23,822 nucleotides of DNA. Source: Deltaproteobacteria bacterium. GTDB lineage: Bacteria > Desulfobacterota > Deferrimicrobia > Deferrimicrobiales > Deferrimicrobiaceae. Where the stretch lies: positions 1-23,822 of the forward strand of contig PQAK01000048.1 of the NCBI GenBank assembly GCA_003105225.1, given 5' to 3'. The position numbers were made by a program, and so were the translations under genes. Under the pieces are notes generated by a model that worked only from the letters and a program-made list of their open reading frames with translations, was not told the DNA's origin and did not search any database. Shown piece after piece: positions 8,285-15,289 of the stretch (its first letter is position 1; the number at the start of each line of letters is the position of its first letter).

Positions 8285-8968
8285 ATGGCGGAACCGCCGC
8301 CGCATTCCCCCGAGAACGGGCAGTTCACCAGCTGCCCTTACTGCACCATCCAGATTCCGGCCGACGCAAAGGTCTGCCCGTATTGCCAGCAGGTCTTGAA
8401 CTTCCCCGGGAAGATCGGACCCCAGGACGCCGCGCCGGTGGAATCCGAATTCGTGAAGCGTTTCCAGCAGAACCGGCGGTTATCGCCGCTCTTCGACCTG
8501 TGGAGCCGATACGGGAAATGGATCAAGATCGCCGGGCCCGTGCTGGCGGCGGCGATTCTCCTGTCGATCGTCTACGGGTTGTTCGTCGGGGTCAAGGTCC
8601 GCATTGCGCCGAACGCATCGCTTCCCTTGAAAGCGACGCACGAAAGGAAAGGGCAGACGGCGCTGTTCCGGGTGCTCGTGACGAACGAAGGGGAGGATGT
8701 CCCCGACCTGTCCCTGAAATCGATCGCCGTCGTGGCGGAGTTCTCCTACCGGGACGGCACGAGAACGAAAAAGACGATGTTCCCGAAGTCCGAATTGCGC
8801 GGGGAGGGATCGCTCCTGCAAGGGGAAACGGGCCGCGTCGATTTCGAGGTGCCCGCGCCGGGATTGAGGGAGGCGGCCTTCCGGAGCGAGGTCGTGGACC
8901 TGGAAACGGGAAGGAGGCTCATTCCTCCCGGCGCCGGCCCGAGGAGGTCCGCGCCGCGCGGCAGGTGA
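8285..8968 (+). CDS. Zinc-ribbon, single-pass membrane protein of unknown function
   Basis: This 227-residue protein begins with a double-CxxC zinc ribbon (C17, C20, C31, C34, each as CPYC). A charged linker follows, then one membrane segment at about 82-104, and a C-terminal beta-rich region (about 105-210). A phrase there, FRVLVTNEGEDVPDLSLKSI, resembles the DUF3426/DUF2393-type extracytoplasmic beta domain. No catalytic motif is seen. The architecture parallels the zinc-finger protein encoded at 15290-16528. GGAGG lies nine bases upstream of the ATG. The last 50 bp overlap the end of the convergent transferase gene. The product is probably envelope-associated, with no function that can be assigned. 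Confidence 0.8.
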   Translation: MAEPPPHSPENGQFTSCPYCTIQIPADAKVCPYCQQVLNFPGKIGPQDAAPVESEFVKRFQQNRRLSPLFDLWSRYGKWIKIAGPVLAAAILLSIVYGLFVGVKVRIAPNASLPLKATHERKGQTALFRVLVTNEGEDVPDLSLKSIAVVAEFSYRDGTRTKKTMFPKSELRGEGSLLQGETGRVDFEVPAPGLREAAFRSEVVDLETGRRLIPPGAGPRRSAPRGR

Positions 8969-9641
8969 TCTGCGCCGTGGCGCTCCGGAGCCATTTCCGC
9001 GTGCGGGCGCAGCGCGGGTGCGCGTGCGAGCGCAGCCACACGCGGAGCGCCCCCAGGTCCTCCCCCGTATCCACGTCGGCCTCCACGGGCAGGAGGGCGT
9101 ACGTCATCCCCGCGCGGCGGCATCGGGACAGGATCGTCTGCAGGACCGCCCGGGTGCTCCACTCGATCCCCGGGAACAGGGAGGGGACGGCCGTATTCAG
9201 GCCGACAAGGTAGAAGCCGCCATCCACGGCCGGACCGAAAACCGCGTCGGCGCCGTCGGAAAGTTCCCGGAACGCGGACCGGATCCTCCGCGCCGACAGC
9301 GCGGGGCAGTCGGCCCCGATGACCACCACGCTGCGCGCGCCGTCGGAAAACGCCCCGTGCATCGCACCCGCCATCCGTTCCCCGAGATCGCTTCCCGCCT
9401 GCTCCCGCAGCTGAAAACGGGAGAACGGATCGGACAGGAAATGGGACCTTCCCGCCGGCGGCAGATAGAAAAGGTAGCGCCGGCCCCCCCCGAGTCCCGC
9501 GGCTTCCCCGGCGACGTCCGCGAGGAGACAGGAGTAGAAGGCCGACGCGCCGCGGGGACCGAGGACGGGGAACATCCGCGTTTTCACCTGCCCCGGCAGC
9601 GGCGCTTTCGCCATCAGGATCAGTGCATCGTCGCGGCGCAT
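8919..9641 (-). CDS. TIGR04282-type CofC/GT-A nucleotidyl- or glycosyltransferase (rSAM/selenodomain-associated transferase 1 family)
   Basis: This 240-residue protein has the GT-A/CofC-like fold. Diagnostic strings are ILMAKAPLPGQVKTRM near the N-terminus (nucleotide binding), VVIGADCPAL (metal/nucleotide Asp) and VFGPAVDGGFYLVGLN. VDTGEDLGAL closes the domain near residue 200. Family members, from memory about 200-220 residues, often sit in loci with a radical SAM enzyme and the AhpD-like protein, both of which occur 2.3 kb away here. The last roughly 35 residues are very basic (many Arg) and fall in the 50-bp overlap with the convergent gene, so they may be a non-conserved run-on. GGAG lies seven bases before the ATG. 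The sugar or acceptor is unknown. Confidence 0.85.
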   Translation of the reverse strand: MRRDDALILMAKAPLPGQVKTRMFPVLGPRGASAFYSCLLADVAGEAAGLGGGRRYLFYLPPAGRSHFLSDPFSRFQLREQAGSDLGERMAGAMHGAFSDGARSVVVIGADCPALSARRIRSAFRELSDGADAVFGPAVDGGFYLVGLNTAVPSLFPGIEWSTRAVLQTILSRCRRAGMTYALLPVEADVDTGEDLGALRVWLRSHAHPRCARTRKWLRSATAQITCRAARTSSGRRREE

Positions 9642-9721
9642 CTCTCTCTCCGGAAGCGGCGTTCCCGTCCCGCGTCCATTCTACCCGCGGCGGGGGCCGA
9701 TGGCCACGGATCGATGGCCGC

Positions 9722-9754
9722 GGCATTGCCTTGAGGCGAATGCCCTAGTAGAAT
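9722..9754 (+). promoter_or_regulatory. Promoter with overlapping inverted repeat upstream of hisG
   Basis: TTGCCT (9726-9731) and TAGAAT (9749-9754) are separated by exactly 17 bases and match sigma-70 consensus at four and five of six positions. Transcription would start near 9761, leaving a leader of about 26 nt. An imperfect inverted repeat, 9722-9730 against 9735-9744 with a TTGA loop, covers the -35 box and could be an operator. The leader is too short for a his attenuator. Confidence 0.5.
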
Positions 9755-9786
9755 GCATATTTCACTTTTCCCCGAAGAGGAACGCC

Positions 9787-10674
9787 ATGAAGGAGAAAGC
9801 GGGCACGACCTTGAGCATCGGCCTCCCCAAGGGGAGCCTGCAGGAATCCACCCTCGCCCTGTTCCGCAAGGCGGGATTCACCATCACGGTGGGGTCCCGC
9901 AGCTACATCCCTTCGATCGACGACGAGGAGCTTTCGGGGCTTCTGATCCGCGCCCAGGAGATGGCGCGCTACGTCCAGGACGGGATCCTCGACGTGGGGC
10001 TGACCGGCCGGGACTGGGTCCTCGAGCAGAACGCGAAGGTGAAGGAGGTGTGCACCCTCCAGTACGCCAAGGGCGGGCTTCGTCCGGTCCGATGGGTGGT
10101 GGCCGTTCCCAACGATTCGCCGATCCGGCGCATCCAAGACCTGCGGGGCAAGCGCGTGGCCACCGAGCTGGTGCAGTTCACGCGGAGGTTCCTGAAGGAG
10201 CGGGAGATCGACGCCCAGGTCGAGTTCTCCTGGGGGGCCACGGAGGTGAAGGCGCCGCGGCTGGCGGACGCGATCGTCGAGCTGACCGAGACCGGGAGCT
10301 CGCTGCGGGCGAACAACCTCCGGATCGTCGAGACGATCCTCGAGTCGACCACCGTCCTGATCGCCAACCGGGACGCCTGGAAGGACCCGTGGAAACGGCA
10401 GAAGATCGAAAACATCGCGATGCTCCTCAAGGGCGCTCTCCGGGCGCAGGAGAAGGTGGGGCTGAAGATGAACGTCGCCCGGGCCGACCTCGACCGGGTG
10501 CTGAAGGTGCTTCCCGCGCTGCAGAATCCGACGATCTCTTCCCTGAGCGAGGCGGGGTGGTTCAGCCTGGAAGTGATCGTCGACGAAAAGACCGTCCGGG
10601 AGCTCCTGCCCGTGCTCAAGAAGACCGGCGCGTCGGGGATCGTCGAGTACCCCCTGAACAAGGTGATCCCGTAG
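9787..10674 (+). CDS. hisG: ATP phosphoribosyltransferase, long form
   Basis: This enzyme catalyses the first step of histidine biosynthesis, condensing ATP and PRPP. The 295-residue protein is of the long form. LSIGLPKGSL opens it and GLTGRDWV lies near residue 70. The PRPP-binding loop reads ELTETGSSLRANNLR near residue 165. A C-terminal ACT-like regulatory domain of about 75 residues ends at SGIVEYPLNKVIP. The long form normally works as a self-contained hexamer without HisZ and is inhibited by histidine. The ATG at 9787 was chosen over an upstream in-frame start because the enzyme begins right there and GAAGAGGAA precedes it. No other his genes are in view. Confidence 0.95.
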   Translation: MKEKAGTTLSIGLPKGSLQESTLALFRKAGFTITVGSRSYIPSIDDEELSGLLIRAQEMARYVQDGILDVGLTGRDWVLEQNAKVKEVCTLQYAKGGLRPVRWVVAVPNDSPIRRIQDLRGKRVATELVQFTRRFLKEREIDAQVEFSWGATEVKAPRLADAIVELTETGSSLRANNLRIVETILESTTVLIANRDAWKDPWKRQKIENIAMLLKGALRAQEKVGLKMNVARADLDRVLKVLPALQNPTISSLSEAGWFSLEVIVDEKTVRELLPVLKKTGASGIVEYPLNKVIP

Positions 10675-10688
10675 CCCGGCCGGCCCCC

Positions 10689-11507
10689 CTGGAAATCGCC
10701 CTCGCTTCCGCGCTGGCCGCGCACGGGAGGGCGCCCCTGTCCTCGGACCCCGTCGAGTTCGTCCATCGCTTCCGGTCCCGGGAAGACATCGAGGCGGCGG
10801 CTTTCATCGCCGCGTCGTTCGCGTTCGGCAACGTCGCCCAGATCCGCAGGTTTCTCGAGCGGCTGTTCGCGAAGCTCTCCCCCTCGCCGCACGGTGCGCT
10901 CGCGGGTCCTGCGCCGGCGCGGCGGGAACGCTTCCTGGGACTGGGCCACCGGTTCATCTCCGACCGGGGACTCGTCCGGTTTCTCGGCTGCCTGCGGTCC
11001 GCGTACCTCGCGTACGGGAGCCTGGAGTCCCTTTACCGGCGCGGGATGGAGGAACCCCGGGCCGGCACGCGCGAGGAGCTTGCACGCTTCCTCCGGGAAC
11101 TCCGGTCGATGTGGGGCCCCGGCCTTGCCCGCCAGAGGGATTTCCTCTTCCCCGACCCTCGGAAGGGGTCCGCCTGCAAGCGCCATAACCTCTTCCTGCG
11201 ATGGATGGTCCGCGGGAAGGACGGGGTGGACCTTGGGATCTGGACCGCCCTTTCCCCGCGTGCCCTGGTCGTTCCCCTGGACACCCACATGGCGCGGATG
11301 GGCCGTCTGCTGGGGCTGACCCGGCTGCGTTCGCCCTCCTTCCGGATGGCGGAGGAAATCACGGCCGCATTCCGCGCCGTCTGCCCCGAGGACCCGGTGA
11401 AATTCGATTATGCGCTGACGCGCATCGGGATCCTGGGGGAATGCTCCGCGCGGAATCCCGGGGCGTGCGGCGTCTGCGCGGTTGCGGCCGCGTGCGGAAA
11501 GCGGTAG
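10689..11507 (+). CDS. DUF2400/TIGR02757 family protein with endonuclease III-like C-terminal motifs
   Basis: The conserved core is of the TIGR02757/DUF2400 family: GSACKRHNLFLRWMVR at 160-175, PLDTHMARMGRLLGLTR at 196-212 and EDPVKFDYALTRIGILG at 234-250. The motifs recall HhH-GPD DNA glycosylases: K164 and D198 (in LDTH) line up with the catalytic Lys and Asp of endonuclease III, and four cysteines at 252, 260, 263 and 269 (C-x7-C-x2-C-x5-C) resemble its iron-sulfur loop (C-x6-C-x2-C-x5-C). No ATG, GTG or TTG lies near the expected N-terminus. The start given is a CTG at 10689, 14 bp after the hisG stop, without a clear ribosome site; the nearest in-frame GTG is far inside hisG. The family is recognised; the enzymatic role is inference and the start is uncertain. 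Confidence 0.78.
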   Translation: MEIALASALAAHGRAPLSSDPVEFVHRFRSREDIEAAAFIAASFAFGNVAQIRRFLERLFAKLSPSPHGALAGPAPARRERFLGLGHRFISDRGLVRFLGCLRSAYLAYGSLESLYRRGMEEPRAGTREELARFLRELRSMWGPGLARQRDFLFPDPRKGSACKRHNLFLRWMVRGKDGVDLGIWTALSPRALVVPLDTHMARMGRLLGLTRLRSPSFRMAEEITAAFRAVCPEDPVKFDYALTRIGILGECSARNPGACGVCAVAAACGKR

Positions 11508-11527
11508 CCCCGGCACGGATTTTCACG

Positions 11528-11557
11528 TTGCCGTCCTTTCCCCCTCTGGGATAGATT
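11528..11557 (+). promoter_or_regulatory. Weak candidate promoter upstream of the PilT-like gene
   Basis: TTGCCG (11528-11533) and TAGATT (11552-11557) are separated by 18 bases, each matching four of six consensus positions. They lie in the 90-bp gap before the ATPase gene. The match is modest and could be chance. Confidence 0.3.
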
Positions 11558-11597
11558 TGGAGAGTCGATCCCGCGTTCCGACGCCAGGGAGGGGAGC

Positions 11598-13163
11598 ATG
11601 CCCGAAAAAAAACAGAAGATCGGGGAGATCCTCGTAGCGGCGGGCCTGGTCCAGGAGGACCAGCTGCAGCAGGCGCTGAAGGCCCAGAACCAGCTGGGGG
11701 GGACCCTGGGGGAAAATCTCATCCGCATGGGATTCATCAGCGAAGAGGCCCTGCTGAACGGCCTGTCCGAACAGATGGGGATCCAGCACATCAACCTGGA
11801 GAAGGTCGAGGTGCCCTCCTCGATCCAGAGGCTGGTCAAGCTGGAGACGGTCCGTCTGCGGCGGCTGCTTCCCATCGGGTTCGAGGGAAAGCGGCTGGTG
11901 GTCGGGATGGTCGATCCCACCGACCTTTCCGCCCTGACGGAGGTGGAGTTCCAGTCGGGGCACAGCACCAAGCCGGTGATCCTGTCGGCGATGCATTTCG
12001 AGAAGGCGCTGGCCTTCTTCCAGGCCAGCGGCTATGCCGCCAAGACCCTCAGTTTCCAGGTCGAGAAGGAGACCCGGAAGCCGGTCCAGCTCGACAAGAG
12101 CATGGAGGGCCTCCTGGAAGCGCTCGTGTCCTGGAAGGGGCAGGACCTGCACCTGTCCGCGGGGGCGATCCCGTCGATCCGCGTCGACAACGAGATCCGG
12201 CGGCTGAGCCTTCCGGCGCTCAAGCCGGACGATATCGAGCAGATGATCGCCGCCGTCCTCACCCCGGATCAGAAGCGGTCGTTCCAGGAGGCGAAGGAGC
12301 TCGATTTCGCCTACTCGCTGCACGGGCTGGGCCGCTTCCGGTGCAACGTGTACCGGCAACGCAACTCCCTCGCGTTCACCGCCCGTCACGTGGCGGATTC
12401 CATCCCGAGCGCCGCGGAACTCGGCCTGCCGGATTTCCTCCGGGAATACGCGCTGCGGACGCAGGGGCTGATCCTGGTCACCGGGCCGAACGGGCACGGG
12501 AAATCCACGACGCTCGCCAACCTCGTGGAAGCGATCAACCGGGAGCGCAAGGCCAACGTCATAACGATCGAGGACCCGATCGAGTTCACGCACAAGCACA
12601 AGAACTCCAATATCAACCAGCGCGAAGTGGGTACCGATACGCTGACGTTCGCGGACGGCCTGCGGCACATCTTCCGCCAGAACCCCGACGTCATCGTCAT
12701 CGGGGAATTGCGGGACTACGAAAGCGTCTCCATCGCGCTGAGCGCCGCCGAGACCGGCCACCTGGTCATGGGGACGCTCCATTCGAACAGCGCCACGGCC
12801 GCGGTGGACCGGATCATCGACATCTTTCCGGGAAACCAGCAGTCCCAGGTCCGGGCCCAGCTGGCGGATTGCCTGCTGCTGGTTTTCTCCCAGCGGCTCC
12901 TCCTCCGCGCATCCGGGAACGGCAGGGTCATGGCCTGGGAGAAAATGAGCACCTCCCTGCGCGTCCGGAACGCCATCCGCGAGGGGAAGGTGAGCGCGCT
13001 GCGCGGAATGATGCAGGCGAACGTCGAGGAACTGGTCAGCATCGACTGGACCCTCGCGGAGCTCGTTTCCTCCGGCAAGGTGAAATACGAGGAGGCGTGC
13101 AAGTACGCCGACAGCGTCACGTACCTGAACGAGCTGCTGAAAGTCCGCGGAGTCTACAGGTGA
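11598..13163 (+). CDS. pilT: PilT-type twitching ATPase with N-terminal MshEN domain
   Basis: This 521-residue secretion-type ATPase is a hybrid. Residues about 5-150 are an MshEN/GspE N-terminal domain (KIGEILVAAGLV; MGIQHINLEKVEVP), a fold that binds c-di-GMP in MshE. Residues about 165-521 are the PilT/PilU hexameric ATPase: QDLHLSAGAIPSIRVD, Walker A GPNGHGKST at 296-304, Asp box ITIEDPIEF, Walker B DVIVIGELRD, His box ETGHLVMGTLHSNSA, then AQLADCLLLVFSQRLL and the AIREGK retraction-type motif at 459-464. Standard PilT is about 350 residues and starts with the second part. It lacks the tetracysteine motif of PilB. Walker A has Asn and His where GPTGSGKST is usual, but keeps the Lys. No pilus gene adjoins it. 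GGGAGGGG precedes the ATG. Confidence 0.85.
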   Translation: MPEKKQKIGEILVAAGLVQEDQLQQALKAQNQLGGTLGENLIRMGFISEEALLNGLSEQMGIQHINLEKVEVPSSIQRLVKLETVRLRRLLPIGFEGKRLVVGMVDPTDLSALTEVEFQSGHSTKPVILSAMHFEKALAFFQASGYAAKTLSFQVEKETRKPVQLDKSMEGLLEALVSWKGQDLHLSAGAIPSIRVDNEIRRLSLPALKPDDIEQMIAAVLTPDQKRSFQEAKELDFAYSLHGLGRFRCNVYRQRNSLAFTARHVADSIPSAAELGLPDFLREYALRTQGLILVTGPNGHGKSTTLANLVEAINRERKANVITIEDPIEFTHKHKNSNINQREVGTDTLTFADGLRHIFRQNPDVIVIGELRDYESVSIALSAAETGHLVMGTLHSNSATAAVDRIIDIFPGNQQSQVRAQLADCLLLVFSQRLLLRASGNGRVMAWEKMSTSLRVRNAIREGKVSALRGMMQANVEELVSIDWTLAELVSSGKVKYEEACKYADSVTYLNELLKVRGVYR

Positions 13164-13203
13164 GGCGCGGGGCGCAACGTCCGCCGGCGCCGGGGGAAGG
13201 AAG

Positions 13204-14007
13204 ATGATCGGAAAAAAGATAAGGATGGAACGGATCGTCGATCGGAACAGCCGGAAGACCGTGATCGTCCCCATGGACCACGGGGTGACGGTCGGGCCGA
13301 TCCCCGGGCTCATCCAGATCCCGCCCGCAGCCAACCTCATCGCGGAGGGGGGCGCGAACGCCGCCGTGGTGCACCGCGGCGCGGCCATGTTCGGCCACCG
13401 CGGCTACGGGAAGGACCTCGGGCTCATCCTCCACCTCTCCGCCAGCACCACCCTCTCCCCCGACTCCAACCGGAAGGTCCTGGTGGCCACCGTCGAGGAC
13501 GCCCTGCAGATGGGCGCCGACGCCGTCTCCATCCACGTGAACCTGGGCGCCGACGACGAGGCGCAGATGCTGCGGGATTTCGGCGCGGTGTCGAGCGCCT
13601 GCCAGCGGTGGGGGATGCCGCTCCTCGCGATGATCTACACCCGCGGACCGAAGATCCGGAACGAGTACGACGTCCGCTACGTCCGCCATGCCGCCCGCGT
13701 GGGGGCCGAGATGGGCGCGGACATCGTGAAGGTCCCGTACACGGGCAGCCCGGAGTCGTTCCGGGACGTGGTGGAGGGGTGCGCCAGCCCCGTGGTGATC
13801 GCCGGCGGGGAGAAGATGGAAAGCGACGAGCAGGTGCTGCGCATGGTCCGGGATGCCGTCGCCGCCGGGGGGGCCGGCGCATCCATCGGCAGGAACGTCT
13901 TCCAGCATCGGTCCCCCGCCGCGATGGTCAAGGCCATCGCGGCGATCGTCCACGGCGGCGCGACCGTTCCGGAAGCGATGGGGATTCTCAAGGCCGGGAA
14001 GACGTGA
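13204..14007 (+). CDS. aroA': 2-amino-3,7-dideoxy-D-threo-hept-6-ulosonate (ADTH) synthase, DhnA/class I aldolase family
   Basis: This is a class I (Schiff-base) aldolase of 267 residues that resembles archaeal MJ0400 and bacterial TIGR01949 proteins. Key residues are D25 in PMDHGVT, Y145 in MIYTRG and K176 in DIVKVPYTG, corresponding to the Asp, Tyr and Schiff-base Lys of the family. The C-terminus HGGATVPEAM is typical. The enzyme condenses a 6-deoxy-5-ketofructose-type sugar with aspartate semialdehyde, making ADTH. The next gene, which overlaps by one base, encodes the enzyme that turns ADTH into 3-dehydroquinate, so this reading is strongly preferred over a fructose-bisphosphate aldolase. 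GGAAGGAAG lies before the ATG. Confidence 0.9.
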   Translation: MIGKKIRMERIVDRNSRKTVIVPMDHGVTVGPIPGLIQIPPAANLIAEGGANAAVVHRGAAMFGHRGYGKDLGLILHLSASTTLSPDSNRKVLVATVEDALQMGADAVSIHVNLGADDEAQMLRDFGAVSSACQRWGMPLLAMIYTRGPKIRNEYDVRYVRHAARVGAEMGADIVKVPYTGSPESFRDVVEGCASPVVIAGGEKMESDEQVLRMVRDAVAAGGAGASIGRNVFQHRSPAAMVKAIAAIVHGGATVPEAMGILKAGKT

Positions 14008-15005
14008 TGGCACCCGTCCTCTGGGCGAGAATCATCCCGTGGGACAAGGAGATCGCGGTCGCCGCGCTCGAGTCCGGCGTCGACACCATGTGGATTCCCG
14101 ACGGCTGCACCGACCGGGTGCGGGAGCTCGGGCGGATCCGCACCGCCTGCGCGGAGGGGGACTACCGCGAGGGACGGGATTTCCGCGTCATCGAGATGAA
14201 GGGAAAGGCGGACGAGGCCGCGATCCTCTCCGCCTCGCCGGAAACGGTGTGGGTCGTCTTCCCCCGCGACCGGGAGGTGATCCCCCTGGAAAACCTGGTC
14301 GCCTGGCGGCGCAAGATCCTGGCGGCGGCCAGGACGCCGGAAGAAGTGACGCTCTATCGGGGGATCCTCGAAAAGGGAGTCTACGGCATCGTCCTCCTGG
14401 CGGACGATCCCGCGGGGATGCGCGCCCTGGCGTCCGAAGCCCGCAGGCAGGCCGGATCGACCCCGCTGGCGGCGGCCCGGGTAACGGAAATTTCCCCGCT
14501 GGGGATCGGCGACCGGGTCTGCGTCGACACCTGCACGTGGATCGAGGGAAACCGCGGGATGCTGGTGGGCAACTCCAGCGCCGGGATGTTCCTCGTCTGC
14601 GCGGAGAACGTTCCCAATCCGTATGTCCTCCCGCGCCCGTTCCGCGTCAATGCGGGCGGAGTGCATTCCTATTGCCGGCTGCCCGGCGGGCGCACCGGCT
14701 ACCTGTCCGAGCTTGCCGCCGGCTCCGAAGTGCTCCTGGTCAACGAGGCGGGGGAAGGCGAGGCCGCCACGGTGGGGCGGATCAAGGTGGAGCGGAGGCC
14801 GCTTCTTCTGGTCCGCGCGGTTTCCCCTTCCGGCGCGGTCCATTCCGTCATCCTTCAGAATGCGGAGACGATCCGCCTGGCGGGGCCCGGAGGGTCGGCC
14901 GTTTCGGTGGCGAAACTCCGCGAGGGGGATGAGGTGCTGCTCGCGGAGGAAGCGGCGGGGCGGCATTTCGGCGTGGCGGTGGACGAGACGATCCGCGAAA
15001 ATTGA
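14007..15005 (+). CDS. aroB': 3-dehydroquinate synthase II (archaeal type)
   Basis: This enzyme oxidatively deaminates and cyclises ADTH to 3-dehydroquinate with NAD, replacing classical AroB. The 332-residue protein has the strongly conserved family core at about residues 170-250: GDRVCVDTC, GMLVGNSSAGMFLV, ENPYV-like ENVPNPYV, RPFRVNAGGVHSY and GRTGYLSELAAGSEVLLV. The length fits the family (about 330-370). It starts in the stop codon of the ADTH synthase gene (TGATG), so the two are co-translated. No classical aroF/G/H or aroB is in the window. Confidence 0.92.
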   Translation: MAPVLWARIIPWDKEIAVAALESGVDTMWIPDGCTDRVRELGRIRTACAEGDYREGRDFRVIEMKGKADEAAILSASPETVWVVFPRDREVIPLENLVAWRRKILAAARTPEEVTLYRGILEKGVYGIVLLADDPAGMRALASEARRQAGSTPLAAARVTEISPLGIGDRVCVDTCTWIEGNRGMLVGNSSAGMFLVCAENVPNPYVLPRPFRVNAGGVHSYCRLPGGRTGYLSELAAGSEVLLVNEAGEGEAATVGRIKVERRPLLLVRAVSPSGAVHSVILQNAETIRLAGPGGSAVSVAKLREGDEVLLAEEAAGRHFGVAVDETIREN

Positions 15006-15035
15006 GAGACGCCGGTTCCTCCGTAAAGGTATAAT
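15002..15035 (+). promoter_or_regulatory. Candidate promoter for tatA (perfect -10)
   Basis: A perfect TATAAT lies at 15030-15035, 36 bp upstream of the tatA ATG. The best -35-like box, TTGAGA at 15002-15007, overlaps the stop codon of the preceding gene, but the 22-base spacing is too long for a standard promoter. The perfect -10 in this GC-rich gap nevertheless suggests that tatA has its own start site. Confidence 0.4.
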
Positions 15036-15070
15036 GTTCCTATTGCCGGTAGCGGCGTGAAGGAGGAGAC

Positions 15071-15256
15071 ATGTTCGGACTCGGATTGCCGGAGCTGCTG
15101 ATCCTGCTGGTGATCGTCGTCCTGCTGTTCGGCGCCGGGAAACTGCCGCAGATCGGTCAGGGACTGGGCGAGGGGATCCGCAATTTCAAGAAATCCATGA
15201 AAGAGAAGGACGAGGTCGACGTCACGCCGGCCAAGACCGACGACCAGAAGAAATAG
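15071..15256 (+). CDS. tatA: Twin-arginine translocase TatA
   Basis: This 61-residue protein has the TatA/E layout: a short N-terminal membrane helix (LPELLILLVIVVLLFG, about 6-21), the hinge FGAGKLPQIGQGLGEGIRNFKK (20-41), an amphipathic helix and a short charged tail. TatA oligomers form the pore-like element that moves folded, cofactor-loaded proteins across the inner membrane. GAAGGAGGAG is an excellent ribosome site. It is on the opposite strand from the tatB-tatC pair 1.4 kb further on. Confidence 0.93.
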   Translation: MFGLGLPELLILLVIVVLLFGAGKLPQIGQGLGEGIRNFKKSMKEKDEVDVTPAKTDDQKK

Positions 15257-15264
15257 GCCCGCCG

Positions 15265-15286
15265 GCGGCGCCTTGCCCGTCGCCGC
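15265..15286. terminator. Possible bidirectional hairpin between convergent genes
   Basis: GCGGCG (15265-15270) and CGCCGC (15281-15286) form a 6-bp stem with a 10-base loop in the 33-bp gap between tatA and the convergent zinc-finger gene. There is no T-run, so function as a terminator is uncertain. Confidence 0.3.
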
Positions 15287-15289
15287 GCT

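Noticed and set aside
13204..14007. Fructose-bisphosphate aldolase for the DhnA-family gene
   Set aside because: The family includes such aldolases, but overlap with dehydroquinate synthase II and the HGGATVPEA ending favour ADTH synthase.
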